A stretch of 64,000 bases of DNA from Acidiphilium acidophilum (GTDB lineage Bacteria; Pseudomonadota; Alphaproteobacteria; Acetobacterales; Acetobacteraceae), in contig NZ_JAWXYB010000018.1 of assembly GCF_033842475.1 (NCBI RefSeq), positions 124,001-188,000 on the forward strand, read 5' to 3'. Shown here in pieces: positions 51,633-60,410 of this stretch. A model generated the notes under the pieces. That model saw nothing but the letters and a program-made list of their open reading frames with translations. It had not been told where the DNA came from and did no database searches. Every line of letters starts with the position of its first letter. Positions within the stretch are counted from its first letter, which is position 1. Made by a program: the position numbers and the translations under genes.

Positions 51633-52534
51633 GGCTGCTGCACCCCGCGCGTGTTGAGAAAAATCGCATGGAGCGTGTGCGACGCGCCGATGAACAGGCG
51701 GTTCTTGTGCAACCCACCGAAGGTGAGGTTCGAGACCCGATGGGGCAGGCGGATCTTGCCGAGCAGCGTGCCGTCCGGCGCGATGCAATGCACCCCATCC
51801 GCCGCGCTGCTCCACAGATTGCCGTCCTCATCGAGGCGGAACCCGTCGGCGTAGCCCGGGGTGACCTGATGAAAGAACCGGCCTTCGCCGAGGGATCGCC
51901 CATCCGGAGCGACATCGAAAGCGCGGATGAACTGTCGGGGCGCCTTCTGGGTCTGATCGCCGGTTTCGGCGATGTAGAGGATGCGCTCGTCAGGCGAAAA
52001 GGCGAGGCCGTTCGGCCCGTCGAAATCATCGGCGACGACGCGGATATCGCCGCGTTCGGGATCGAACCGATAGACCGCCGGGGGTTGTTCCGAGGTCTGG
52101 CGGCCGCCCTCGTAATCGGTGAGCAGGCCATAGAGCGGATCGGTGAACCAGATGCTGCCGTCCGATTTCACGACGACGTCGTTGGGCGCGTTGAGCCGCT
52201 TGCCCGCGTGATGCGCGACCAGTCGGGTCACGCACCCGTCATGCTCGGTCCGGTACAGGCACCGCCCATGATGCGAGCAGGCAACCAATCGCCCCTGCAA
52301 ATCCCGCGTCTGACCGTTGGCGTAATCCGAGGGGGCGCGATAGACTGAAACGCCGTGATCCTCGCTCCAGCGCATCGTGCGGTTGCGCGGCAGGTCCTGG
52401 AACAGCAGGCAATCGGCGTCCCCCATCCAGACCGGCCCTTCGATCCAGCGAAAGCCGGAGGCGAGCACTTCAAGCTCGGCATTATCGAGGATATAGCGGG
52501 AAAAGCGCGGATCGATGATTTCGATGGCGCTCAT
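51629..52534 (-). CDS. SMP-30/gluconolactonase family protein
   Basis: 301 residues, six-bladed propeller. Diagnostic pieces: ASGFRWIEGPVWMGDADCLL (catalytic-site Glu of the EGPVW motif), NAPNDVVVKSDGSIWFTDPL (metal-ligand Asn and FTDP), GPNGLAFSPDERILYIAET and LDEDGNLWSSAADGVHC. Enzymes of this family hydrolyse sugar lactones to acids using Ca2+ or another divalent metal. Between a cupin gene and the VOC gene with 4-bp overlaps on both sides, so one transcription unit. Confidence 0.92.
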   Translation of the reverse strand: MSAIEIIDPRFSRYILDNAELEVLASGFRWIEGPVWMGDADCLLFQDLPRNRTMRWSEDHGVSVYRAPSDYANGQTRDLQGRLVACSHHGRCLYRTEHDGCVTRLVAHHAGKRLNAPNDVVVKSDGSIWFTDPLYGLLTDYEGGRQTSEQPPAVYRFDPERGDIRVVADDFDGPNGLAFSPDERILYIAETGDQTQKAPRQFIRAFDVAPDGRSLGEGRFFHQVTPGYADGFRLDEDGNLWSSAADGVHCIAPDGTLLGKIRLPHRVSNLTFGGLHKNRLFIGASHTLHAIFLNTRGVQQP

Positions 52535-52977
52535 GCGAAGCGGCAGGGTTGCCCGACGGTTGGGGGTGAATCGAACTGCACCACCATCAGCACCGCCGGC
52601 TGATCGCCGATGGTGCCGGATTTATGCCCGGTTCGTCCGTTGGTTCTGGTCGTGTTCTGATCCTCGCCGAACGAGATTTCGCCCGCGCCCATCTCGACCC
52701 TGGTACCGTCCATCGATTCGACGAACCAGCGTCCGGACAGGGGAATGATCCATTGCGGCCGCGGGTTCTCATGCCATTCCCCGACCCAGCCGACAGGCTG
52801 GACGGTGACCATCACGGTCATGCCGTCATGGGTCCGGCTGCCCTGCCATTGCGGCGCGGCACCCGCGCCCATCGCCTTCATCTCGAAATGGGTCAGGGCG
52901 CATTTCGTCTGGTGGCTGACGCCGTCGGCGTCGGTCCAGAGGTGCCAGTAGGGAATGGTGGGGGCGTCATCCGACAT
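52531..52977 (-). CDS. Cupin-like protein
   Basis: 148 residues, single cupin barrel: WVGEWHENPRPQWIIPLSGR carries the first-motif His, Glu/Gln and Gly pattern, and GAGEISFGEDQNTTRTNGRTGHKSG carries the second. Known relatives are annotated only as cupin domain proteins; a metal-dependent isomerase or dioxygenase role is possible. Overlaps the SMP-30 gene by 4 bp; DoxX ends its own gene start 470 bp upstream. Confidence 0.82.
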   Translation of the reverse strand: MSDDAPTIPYWHLWTDADGVSHQTKCALTHFEMKAMGAGAAPQWQGSRTHDGMTVMVTVQPVGWVGEWHENPRPQWIIPLSGRWFVESMDGTRVEMGAGEISFGEDQNTTRTNGRTGHKSGTIGDQPAVLMVVQFDSPPTVGQPCRFA

Positions 52978-52989
52978 GGTCGGCTCCTC

Positions 52990-53448
52990 TCAGGAGCGGC
53001 TGACAGCCGCATAGGGGTGGGTCGAACCGAACGGATGGGCAAGGATCGCGCCGGTGCCGTGCATCGTCGTGCCGAAGGTGATCAGCAGGAACCCGCCGGC
53101 GAGCGAGAAATTCTTGAGAAAATCCCAGAACAGATCGCGCCCCTTGCTCTCGCCGCGATGCCAGAAATCGCCTGGAGCCCAGAACTGCTTGAACAGCACG
53201 GCGGTTGCCATGCAATAGAGGGCCAAAATCAACGCGGCCAGACGATCCGCCACGCCGGTGATCACCCCGAGCGACATCACGATCTCGATGAACAGGCCGA
53301 TCAGGATCGACAGCGTGGCGAGCACATTGCGCCCGAACAACTGCTGCGCCTGACCGACCGCCCCCTTGAAGTTCAGCATCTTGTCGAGTGCGCTGAAGGG
53401 AAAAAACAGCACGACCAACAGAAACCGCACCGCCAGGGTTATCAACAT
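52990..53448 (-). CDS. DoxX family membrane protein
   Basis: 152 residues with four hydrophobic segments (LITLAVRFLLVVLFFPFSAL, VLATLSILIGLFIEIVMSLG, LAALILALYCMATAVLFKQF, NFSLAGGFLLITFG). The DoxX family is named after a thiosulfate:quinone oxidoreductase subunit, but most members are uncharacterised inner-membrane proteins. First gene of the minus-strand DoxX-cupin-SMP-30-VOC set, 12 bp from the cupin gene. Confidence 0.88.
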   Translation of the reverse strand: MLITLAVRFLLVVLFFPFSALDKMLNFKGAVGQAQQLFGRNVLATLSILIGLFIEIVMSLGVITGVADRLAALILALYCMATAVLFKQFWAPGDFWHRGESKGRDLFWDFLKNFSLAGGFLLITFGTTMHGTGAILAHPFGSTHPYAAVSRS

Positions 53449-53519
53449 GATCGTTCATCCTTCACCACTCTTCCGAAGGATATGGCCAGCCGCGCAGTCG
53501 GGGACAAGCGAGGCTGCGA

Positions 53520-54074
53520 TCACGCCGCCTTGCGCACGCCACGATGTTCGAGCAGCTCGATGAACGCCTTGTTGAAGGCGGGCAGATCATCCGGCTTGCG
53601 CGACGAGACCAGATTTTGATCGACCACGACCTCCTGATCGACCCAGCGGGCTCCCGCGTTCAACAGATCGGTCTTGAGCGAGGGCCATGAGGTCATATGA
53701 CGGTCCTTGACCACATCGGCTTCCACCATCGTCCACGATCCGTGGCAGATCACCCCGATCGGTTTGCCGGCATCGGCGAAGTGTTTCACGAACGCGACCG
53801 CGCGCGGCATGGTCCGCAACTCATCGGGGTTGGCGACGCCGCCAGGTAGCATCAGCGCATCGAACTCATCGGGTCTGGTATCGCTCAGGGCACGATCAAC
53901 CTTCACCTTGTTGCCAAGATCATGATGGTTCATGCCCTGAATCTCACCCCCATGCGGTGATACGACCGACACGGTCGCCCCCGCCTGTCTCAACGCTTTC
54001 AGGGGTTGTTCAAGCTCCGCCAGTTCGAACCGGTCGGACGCCAGAATAGCCACTTTGATCGAATCGAGAGACAT
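53520..54074 (-). CDS. DJ-1/PfpI family protein
   Basis: 184 residues. Fold markers: VAILASDRFELAELEQPLKA, FDALMLPGGVANPDELRTMP and the nucleophile elbow PIGVICHGSWTMVEADVVKD with Cys-His as in PfpI/YhbO. The Glu in the first strand region (RFELAELEQP) completes the site. Such proteins act as glyoxalases, deglycases or stress hydrolases. Start at the ATG with GGAGAA 5 bases upstream; the longer frame is noncoding. Confidence 0.93.
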   Translation of the reverse strand: MSLDSIKVAILASDRFELAELEQPLKALRQAGATVSVVSPHGGEIQGMNHHDLGNKVKVDRALSDTRPDEFDALMLPGGVANPDELRTMPRAVAFVKHFADAGKPIGVICHGSWTMVEADVVKDRHMTSWPSLKTDLLNAGARWVDQEVVVDQNLVSSRKPDDLPAFNKAFIELLEHRGVRKAA

Positions 54075-54171
54075 GTGATTCTCCTTTCCAGTTAGTTCGA
54101 TCGAAAGGTCATGCGTTGGTGCGACGTGTGCAACCCGTATCGCCCCGCATGTCTCATTCTTCACCCGCCCG

Positions 54172-54744
54172 ATGGAAACCGGCATGGACCCGACCCCCGC
54201 TGCGGTCCGCGAGATCGCCCTGCTCAATCCGGTCAACCGGACCATTCTCGAACGCCTGCCCGAACTCGCGCTCGATCAGGCCTATCTCGTCGCCGGGTCG
54301 GTGTTTCAGGCGGTCTGGAATCATCGCACCGGTGCCGATCCGGCGCATGCTGTCGCCGATTACGATATCGCCTATTTCGACCCCGACCTGTCATACGAGG
54401 CGGAAGACCGCCTCATCCGCCGCGCCGCTAAACTGTTCGCCGACCTCCCGGCCCGGATCGAACTGCGTAATCAGGCGCGGGTGCATCTGTGGTACCCTTC
54501 CCGGTTCGGCAGCCCCTATCCGATGTTGACCACCGCTGCGGACGGGATCGACCGGTATCTCGTCGCCTGCACCTGTATCGGCATTGCGGCAGCCGATCAC
54601 GCCGTCCATGCCCCGTATGGTCTTGCCGACCTCTGGCGGGGCATCCTGCGCCCCAATCCTCATGCGCCGAGCCTCGATCGGTACATGGTCAAGGCGCAGT
54701 CCTACCAGGCGCGCTGGCCCTGGCTGCATATCGAGTCGCGCTGA
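54172..54744 (+). CDS. Nucleotidyltransferase family protein (DUF925-like)
   Basis: 190 residues. The motif AYLVAGSVFQAVWNHRTGAD followed by VADYDIAYFDPDLSYEAEDR gives a DxD metal-binding pair, typical of the uncharacterised NTP_transf_6 group. VHLWYPSRFGSPYPMLTTAA and DGIDRYLVACTCIGI complete the match. Nucleotide transfer is inferred from the fold; no substrate is known. A second ATG 12 bp downstream could be the start. Lone gene. Confidence 0.85.
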   Translation: METGMDPTPAAVREIALLNPVNRTILERLPELALDQAYLVAGSVFQAVWNHRTGADPAHAVADYDIAYFDPDLSYEAEDRLIRRAAKLFADLPARIELRNQARVHLWYPSRFGSPYPMLTTAADGIDRYLVACTCIGIAAADHAVHAPYGLADLWRGILRPNPHAPSLDRYMVKAQSYQARWPWLHIESR

Positions 54745-54849
54745 CCGATCCGGGCGAGGACCAACAAATCGTGATGCGGATCGGGGGGTGGCCGCCACCA
54801 TGTTCATGAGGAGTCATTTCCCCATCGTCACAACCATCAAGGAGCGTTC

Positions 54850-55359
54850 ATGAGCGATCTGATCGTTATTGCCTTTCCCTCCGAAGCCCAGGCCGAGGAA
54901 ACCCGCCTCAAGGTCATGTCATTGCAGAAGGAATACCTGATCGAACTCGGTGACGCCGTGGTTGCGGTCAAACAGCCGGACGGCCATGTCAAACTGCATC
55001 AGATTTTCCATCCCTCGGCGGTGGGGGCGGCCTCGGGCGGATTCTGGGGCCTGCTGATCGGGCTGCTGTTCCTGATGCCGCTGGTCGGCATGGCGATCGG
55101 GGCGGGTGCCGGCGCGCTCGGCGGCGCGTTGGCCGATTTCGGGATCAACGACCGGTTCATGAAGGATCTGTCCGAGGCGTTGCCGCCGGGCGGGGCCGCG
55201 TTGTTCCTGCTGATCCGCAAGATGACGGCGGACAAGGTGTTCGCCGATCTTCAGGGCGCGGGCGGCACCGTGCTGCGCACCTCGCTCGATCACACCAAGG
55301 AGACCGCGCTGCGCGACGCACTGGCCGGCCACCGCGCGACGATCGACGTCGGCGCCTGA
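54850..55359 (+). CDS. DUF1269 family membrane protein
   Basis: 169 residues. LIVIAFPSEAQAEETRLKVM at the start, a long Gly-rich hydrophobic region at about 57-95 (SGGFWGLLIGLLFLMPLVGM then AIGAGAGALGGALADFGIND) and the ending RKMTADKVFADLQGAGGTVLRTSL are typical of DUF1269. Function unknown; members are often linked to stress. GGAG ribosome binding site 6 bases before the ATG. Confidence 0.88.
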   Translation: MSDLIVIAFPSEAQAEETRLKVMSLQKEYLIELGDAVVAVKQPDGHVKLHQIFHPSAVGAASGGFWGLLIGLLFLMPLVGMAIGAGAGALGGALADFGINDRFMKDLSEALPPGGAALFLLIRKMTADKVFADLQGAGGTVLRTSLDHTKETALRDALAGHRATIDVGA

Positions 55360-55382
55360 TCGAACGACGTGCGACGGGCTGT

Positions 55383-56471
55383 TCAGCCGAGAAGATGCGA
55401 GACGAAGTGGAACAGCCCGACATGGGCCAGATCGTGCCAGGTGACGAACACGATCAGGCTGGCCAAAATCGCGGCTCCGATCTGGAGGCCGATTTCCTGG
55501 GCCTTGCGCGGCAAAGCGCGGCCATACAGCCCTTCGGCGGCGTAGAACAGCAAATGACCGCCATCGAGGATCGGAATCGGGATCAGGTTGATCAGGCCGA
55601 GATTGAGCGAGAGCAGCGCGATGAAGGACACGAAATCGGCGAGGCCGAGCGAAGCCGCCTTGCCTGAAATCTGGGCGATCCGGATCGGGCCGCCGAGATT
55701 TTTTACGCCTTTCTGGTAAGCGACGAGTTTCCACAACCCGTCGAGCGTCGCGGCGGTCGCGGCATAGGTCTCGATCGCCCCGGCGCGCATCGCGGCCGGC
55801 GGGGACAGGCGGCGGAACGCGACATCGGCACCCACGATACCAAGCTCGCCGATCCGCTGGCCATGATCCATCCGCGAGGCGGTGGTCAGGTTCGCACCCT
55901 TGGCCACGCCGTCCCGGGTATAGGTGATCGCGATCCGGTCATCCGGGCGCGGCGCGATCAGCCGCTCGATCTGCTCGAAACTCGAAACCTTCTGCCCGTC
56001 GACGCTGGTGATCCGGTCGCCCTTGACGATGCCGATCGCCGCCGCCGGCGTGTGCGGCATCACCTGACTGACCACCGGCAGAACGGTGGGCGCGCCGGAG
56101 GTTGCGAATATCGCGCTGAACAGCACGAAGGCCAGCACCATGTTCGCCGCCGGCCCGGCGGCGACGATGGCGGCGCGCGAACCGAGGGATTTGGTGCGGA
56201 AACTGTCCGGTGCGACTTCGCCCTTGGTCTCGCCGCCCAGTTCGGCCCAGCCTTTCATGCGGACATAGCCGCCGAGCGGAATGGCCGAGAGCTTCCAGAC
56301 CGTGCCGTGCTTGTCGGTGCGCGAGAGCAGCGCCGGGCCGAACCCGACCGAAAACGTCTCGATCGCGACCCCGCGCCAGCGCGCGACCAGATAATGCCCG
56401 AGTTCGTGAACGGTCACGAGCACCCCGAGCACGACGATGAAGGCGACGACAGCGCGGAAAAATTCGATCAT
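55383..56471 (-). CDS. rseP: Site-2 zinc metalloprotease RseP
   Basis: 362 residues. HELGH (22-26, in LGVLVTVHELGHYLVARWRG) is the zinc site and Glu is catalytic. FSVGFGPALLSRTDKHGTVW, a PDZ domain around 125-200 (GDRITSVDGQKVSSFEQIER) and the third metal ligand in LIPIPILDGGHLLFY follow. Cleaves membrane-embedded anti-sigma factors and remnant signal peptides. Starts 20 bp after dxr in a minus-strand cluster from pyrH to rseP, typical for alphaproteobacteria. Confidence 0.95.
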   Translation of the reverse strand: MIEFFRAVVAFIVVLGVLVTVHELGHYLVARWRGVAIETFSVGFGPALLSRTDKHGTVWKLSAIPLGGYVRMKGWAELGGETKGEVAPDSFRTKSLGSRAAIVAAGPAANMVLAFVLFSAIFATSGAPTVLPVVSQVMPHTPAAAIGIVKGDRITSVDGQKVSSFEQIERLIAPRPDDRIAITYTRDGVAKGANLTTASRMDHGQRIGELGIVGADVAFRRLSPPAAMRAGAIETYAATAATLDGLWKLVAYQKGVKNLGGPIRIAQISGKAASLGLADFVSFIALLSLNLGLINLIPIPILDGGHLLFYAAEGLYGRALPRKAQEIGLQIGAAILASLIVFVTWHDLAHVGLFHFVSHLLG

Positions 56472-56491
56472 TCCTCCGCTATATAGGATGT

Positions 56492-57667
56492 TCAGGCCGC
56501 GCGGGAGGCGAATTTCGTCGTGAGTTCCGATTCCGTGATGGCGCGCGCCTCGGCATCGAGCGCGAGCACCGCCGCAAGGTCGGCCAGAGGCGGCGCGCCG
56601 AGGCGCTGCATCACCCGTTCGACCAAGGTGGCGATGTCGAGAAATCCGATGCGTTTGGCCAGATACGCCGCCACCGCGATTTCATTGGCGGCGTTCAGCA
56701 CGGTCGAGGCACCCTCGCCGCCTTCGAGGGCTTCGCGTGCGAGGCGAAGGGCGGGAAACCGGATCGGGTCCGGCGCGAAAAAACTCAACTGCCCGGCGGC
56801 GGCCAGATCGAGCCGGGGCGAGGTGGTGGCGACCCGCGCGGGCCAGGCGAGGGTGTGGGCGATCGGGATGCGCATGTCCGGCGCGCCCATCTGCGCGAGC
56901 ACGCTGCCATCGCGGTAGCAGACCATGCCGTGGATGATCGATTGCGGATGGACCAGCACCTCGATTTCATCCGGCGCGAGCGCGAAGATCCGCGCCGCCT
57001 CGATCACTTCGAGCCCCTTGTTGAACAGCGTGGCGGAATCGATGGAGATTTTGGCCCCCATCGACCAGACCGGGTGTTTGAGCGCCCGCTCGGGGGGCGC
57101 ATCGCGCATTTCGGCGAGGCTCGCGTCCCGGAACGGTCCGCCCGATGCGGTGAGAATGATCTTTTCGAGCGATGCGCGATTGCCGTCGGCGAGGGACTGG
57201 AAAATCGCGTTATGCTCGGAATCGACCGGCAGCAGCATCGCCCCGGCATCGGCGATGGCGCGCAGGAACACCGCCCCGGCGGAAACCAGCGCTTCCTTGT
57301 TCGCCAGCGCGATCGCCCTGCCATTGCGCGCGGCGGCGAGGGTGGGTTCCAGCCCCGCGGTGCCGGTAATCGCCGCCATGGTCCAGTCGGTCGGCACCGC
57401 CGATACGGCAATCACCGCCTCCCGCCCGGCTTCGGCACGGATGCCGCTGCCAGCGAGAGTATCGCGCAGGGCTGGGTAGCCCGCTTCATCGGCGATCACC
57501 GCGACATCGGGGCGCAGCGCGCGGGCCTGTTCGGCCAGCAGGGTCGCATTACGCCCAGCGATCAGCGCGTTGACCCGGTAAAGGTCCGGCTCGGCCATCA
57601 GCAGGTCGATCGTCTGGGTGCCGACGCTGCCGGTCGAGCCGAGGATGGTCACGGTTTTCACCGCCAT
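56492..57667 (-). CDS. dxr: 1-deoxy-D-xylulose 5-phosphate reductoisomerase
   Basis: 391 residues. NADPH-binding GSTGSVG at residues 10-16, ALANKEALVSAG, LPVDSEHNAIFQSL (metal and substrate site, SEHNAI) and SIDSATLFNKGLEVIEA are diagnostic. Second step of the MEP isoprenoid pathway. Its product line feeds UppS, encoded nearby. The start at MAVKTVTILG overlaps the cdsA end by 10 bp; the larger upstream frame is a shadow of cdsA. Confidence 0.97.
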   Translation of the reverse strand: MAVKTVTILGSTGSVGTQTIDLLMAEPDLYRVNALIAGRNATLLAEQARALRPDVAVIADEAGYPALRDTLAGSGIRAEAGREAVIAVSAVPTDWTMAAITGTAGLEPTLAAARNGRAIALANKEALVSAGAVFLRAIADAGAMLLPVDSEHNAIFQSLADGNRASLEKIILTASGGPFRDASLAEMRDAPPERALKHPVWSMGAKISIDSATLFNKGLEVIEAARIFALAPDEIEVLVHPQSIIHGMVCYRDGSVLAQMGAPDMRIPIAHTLAWPARVATTSPRLDLAAAGQLSFFAPDPIRFPALRLAREALEGGEGASTVLNAANEIAVAAYLAKRIGFLDIATLVERVMQRLGAPPLADLAAVLALDAEARAITESELTTKFASRAA

Positions 57668-58347
57668 AGCGGTAAGCCTCCCTGGGCCAGTGCTGCGAGC
57701 AGGGCGGCAACCGGAGCCGCCGCGAGAACCCCGTCCAGCCGGTCGAACAGACCGCCGTGGCCGGGAATGGTGTTGCCGGAATCCTTGACGCCGAGCCGCC
57801 GCTTCAACGCGCTTTCCGCCAGATCGCCGATCTGCGAGACCACCGACAGAACGGCGGCGGGGAGAATGCCGAGCGGCCCGCCGGCAAAAATCATCCCGGC
57901 GAGGCAGCCGATGACGAGCCCGCCGATCGCGCCGCTGAGGGTTTTGCCCGGCGAGATCGCGGGGGCGAGTTTGCGGCCGCCGACGATGCGCCCCACGATA
58001 TAGGCACCGATATCGGTCAGCCACACCACGAGCAGCAGGAACAGCACATCGTCCAGCCCGGTATCCGGCTGCATCCGCAGCCAGAGCAGCGACAGTGCCG
58101 GCACGATGGCGTAGGGCAGGCCCGCGAGCAGGAACCCCGTGCGCGGCGGCGGCACATGATGGCTCAACGCCCGCCACTCGCGCAGCATGCCCACCACGAA
58201 CACCAGAATCAGCAGCGCCCAGACCCAGCCGCCCATGATCAGCCCGAACAGCGCCACCGGGATCAGCACCGCCGCCGAGGCGGTGCGGATGCCGAGATCC
58301 TGGAACTTCGCCTTGCGGGATACGGGGGCGGTCAGCTGGGCACTCAT
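57658..58347 (-). CDS. cdsA: Phosphatidate cytidylyltransferase
   Basis: 229 residues with six or more membrane helices. The signature near the C terminus, SQIGDLAESALKRRLGVKDSGNTIPGHGGLFDRLDG, matches the CdsA family pattern S--GD--ES--KR---KD-----PGHGG--DR-D. Makes CDP-diacylglycerol from phosphatidate and CTP. Slightly short for the family, which fits many alphaproteobacterial homologues. Overlaps uppS by 4 bp and dxr by 10 bp. Confidence 0.95.
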   Translation of the reverse strand: MSAQLTAPVSRKAKFQDLGIRTASAAVLIPVALFGLIMGGWVWALLILVFVVGMLREWRALSHHVPPPRTGFLLAGLPYAIVPALSLLWLRMQPDTGLDDVLFLLLVVWLTDIGAYIVGRIVGGRKLAPAISPGKTLSGAIGGLVIGCLAGMIFAGGPLGILPAAVLSVVSQIGDLAESALKRRLGVKDSGNTIPGHGGLFDRLDGVLAAAPVAALLAALAQGGLPLWR

Positions 58348-59081
58348 CGCGCCGCGACAGGGGCGGGCCGCGCGCCGAACCGGCGATCGCGCCGGGCGTA
58401 TTCCGCGATCGCGGCGGCGAGATTGGCCGGGCCGAAATCGGGCCAGAGCGTATCGTCGAAAATCAGCTCGGCATAGGCGGCCTGCCAGAGCAGAAAATTC
58501 GACAGGCGCTGCTCCCCGCTGGTGCGGATCACGAGGTCGGGGTCCGGCATGCCGGAGGTCGCGAGATGGGCAGTAAAACCTTCCTCATCGAGGGCGGCGG
58601 GATCGAGCGCGCCGGCACGCGCTTCGAGCGCGATGCGCCGCGCCGCCGCGACGATCTCGGCGCGCGCCCCGTAGGACAGGGCGATCACGAGATTCAACCT
58701 CTCATTGCCCGCGGTCCGCGCCTCGGCATCGGCCAGTTCCTGGTCGAGCGCCGGGCCGAACCGGTCGCGCTCGCCGATCACATGGAGCCGCACCCCGGCC
58801 TCGGCCAGTTCCTTGAGTTCCGAGCGCAGATAATGCCGCAGCAGAAACGTCAGGTCGGTTACCTCATCCACGGGACGCCGCCAGTTTTCCGAGGAAAACG
58901 CGAACAGGGTGAGCCACCGCACGCCGTGATCGATCGAGGCCTCAATGGTCCGCCGCACCGCGCGCACCCCCTCGCGATGGCCGGCGGCGCGGGGCAGGCT
59001 GCGGCGCGCGGCCCAGCGGCCATTGCCATCCATGATGATGGCGATGTGGCGCGGGATCAGCGGCGGCGGCTGGCTCGACAT
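58344..59081 (-). CDS. uppS: Isoprenyl transferase (undecaprenyl diphosphate synthase)
   Basis: 245 residues. HIAIIMDGNGRWAARRSLPR carries the catalytic Asp18; GHREGVRAVRRTIEASIDHG, LTLFAFSSENWRRPVDEVTD and the metal-binding DLVIRTSGEQRLSNFLLWQA are all present. Condenses isopentenyl units into the C55 lipid carrier for wall synthesis. 8 bp between frr and uppS and a 4-bp overlap with cdsA place it in the operon. Confidence 0.97.
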   Translation of the reverse strand: MSSQPPPLIPRHIAIIMDGNGRWAARRSLPRAAGHREGVRAVRRTIEASIDHGVRWLTLFAFSSENWRRPVDEVTDLTFLLRHYLRSELKELAEAGVRLHVIGERDRFGPALDQELADAEARTAGNERLNLVIALSYGARAEIVAAARRIALEARAGALDPAALDEEGFTAHLATSGMPDPDLVIRTSGEQRLSNFLLWQAAYAELIFDDTLWPDFGPANLAAAIAEYARRDRRFGARPAPVAAR

Positions 59082-59089
59082 GTCGGGGA

Positions 59090-59656
59090 TCAGACCTGAC
59101 GGATATCCTTGTCCTTTTCAACCAACAATTCGTCGATTTTCCTGATCATCGCATCGGTGAGTTTCTGCACCGCGTCCGACCAGTCGCGCATCTGGTCCTC
59201 GCCGATCTCGTGCTTCTTTTCGAGCGCCTTGATGGTTTCCATCCCGTCGCGCCGCACGCCGCGCACCGCGATGCGGGCTCCCTCGGCATATTTGCCGGCG
59301 GCCTTGGCAAGTTCGTTGCGGCGTTCCTCGGTGAGAATGGGCAGCGGCACGCGGATCATCTGGCCGTCCGGCTGCGGGTTGAGGCCGAGGCCGCAATCGC
59401 GGATCGCGGCGACGGTCGCGTTCACCATGGAGCGATCCCAGACCTGCACCGTCAGCATCCGCGATTCCGGCACAGCGATGGTCGCGACCTGATTGAGCGG
59501 CATCATGGTGCCGTAGGCTTCCACCTTCACCGGTTCGAGCAAGGCAGGGTTGGCCCGCCCGGTGCGCAGGCCGGAGAATTCGCGCTTGAGCGTGTCCATC
59601 GCGCCGTCCATCCGGCGGGACAGGTCCTGGGTGATACTGTCGAGATCGACGGGCAT
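59090..59656 (-). CDS. frr: Ribosome recycling factor
   Basis: 188 residues. Family markers: LKREFSGLRTGRANPALLEP, VEAYGTMMPLNQVATIAVPE, GQMIRVPLPILTEERRNELA and KALEKKHEIGEDQMRDW. Works with EF-G to split ribosomes after termination. Follows pyrH by 10 bp, the usual order. Confidence 0.98.
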   Translation of the reverse strand: MPVDLDSITQDLSRRMDGAMDTLKREFSGLRTGRANPALLEPVKVEAYGTMMPLNQVATIAVPESRMLTVQVWDRSMVNATVAAIRDCGLGLNPQPDGQMIRVPLPILTEERRNELAKAAGKYAEGARIAVRGVRRDGMETIKALEKKHEIGEDQMRDWSDAVQKLTDAMIRKIDELLVEKDKDIRQV

Positions 59657-59666
59657 GGGCGGCTTC

Positions 59667-60401
59667 CTAGTGCTGTTCGAAGATGCGGGTGAACTTGCCC
59701 TCGCCGCGCATCACGGCGGCGAAGGCGCCCGGGGCGCGGATGTTGAACACGATGATCGGCAGGTCGTTCTCGCGGGCGATGCTGATGGCCGCCGCATCCA
59801 TCACCGAAAGATCGCGGGACAGGACTTCCAGATACGTCAGTTCGTGATAGCGCTCGGCATCCGCGACCTTGCGCGGATCGGCGGAATAGACGCCATCCAC
59901 CTGGGTGCCTTTCAGCAGCACGTCGCACTTCATTTCGGTGGCGCGCAATGCCGCGGCAGTGTCGGTGGTGAAGAACGGATTACCGGTGCCGGCGGCGAAA
60001 ATCACCACGCGGCCCTTTTCCATATGGCGCTCGGCCCGGCGGCGGATATAGGGTTCGCACACCGCCGACATCGGGATCGCCGATTGCACCCGGGTCGGCA
60101 CGCCGCATTTTTCGAGGGCGGATTGCATGGCGAGCGCATTCATCACGGTGGCCAGCATGCCGATATAATCGGCCTGGGCGCGATCCATCCCGCCGGCGGC
60201 CCCGGAAATCCCGCGAAAAATATTGCCCCCGCCGATCACGAGGCAGACCTCCGCCCGCGTCGCCACCACATCGGCCACGTCCTGCGCGATAGCGGCGACG
60301 GTTTCGGTGTCGAGCCCGTAGTCGCGCTTGCCCATCAGGGCCTCGCCGGAGATTTTCAGCAGCGCGCGACGATAGTGCGGTTTGGCTTCATTGGTGATCA
60401 T
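59667..60401 (-). CDS. pyrH: UMP kinase
   Basis: 244 residues. [20 protein letters not shown] (nucleotide-binding start), [35 protein letters not shown], and [20 protein letters not shown] are the UMP kinase signature. Phosphorylates UMP to UDP. First gene of the conserved pyrH-frr-uppS-cdsA-dxr-rseP series here; tsf and rpsB do not precede it, and a class IV aminotransferase lies upstream instead. Confidence 0.98.
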   Translation of the reverse strand: MITNEAKPHYRRALLKISGEALMGKRDYGLDTETVAAIAQDVADVVATRAEVCLVIGGGNIFRGISGAAGGMDRAQADYIGMLATVMNALAMQSALEKCGVPTRVQSAIPMSAVCEPYIRRRAERHMEKGRVVIFAAGTGNPFFTTDTAAALRATEMKCDVLLKGTQVDGVYSADPRKVADAERYHELTYLEVLSRDLSVMDAAAISIARENDLPIIVFNIRAPGAFAAVMRGEGKFTRIFEQH

Positions 60402-60410
60402 GGGGGCGTT

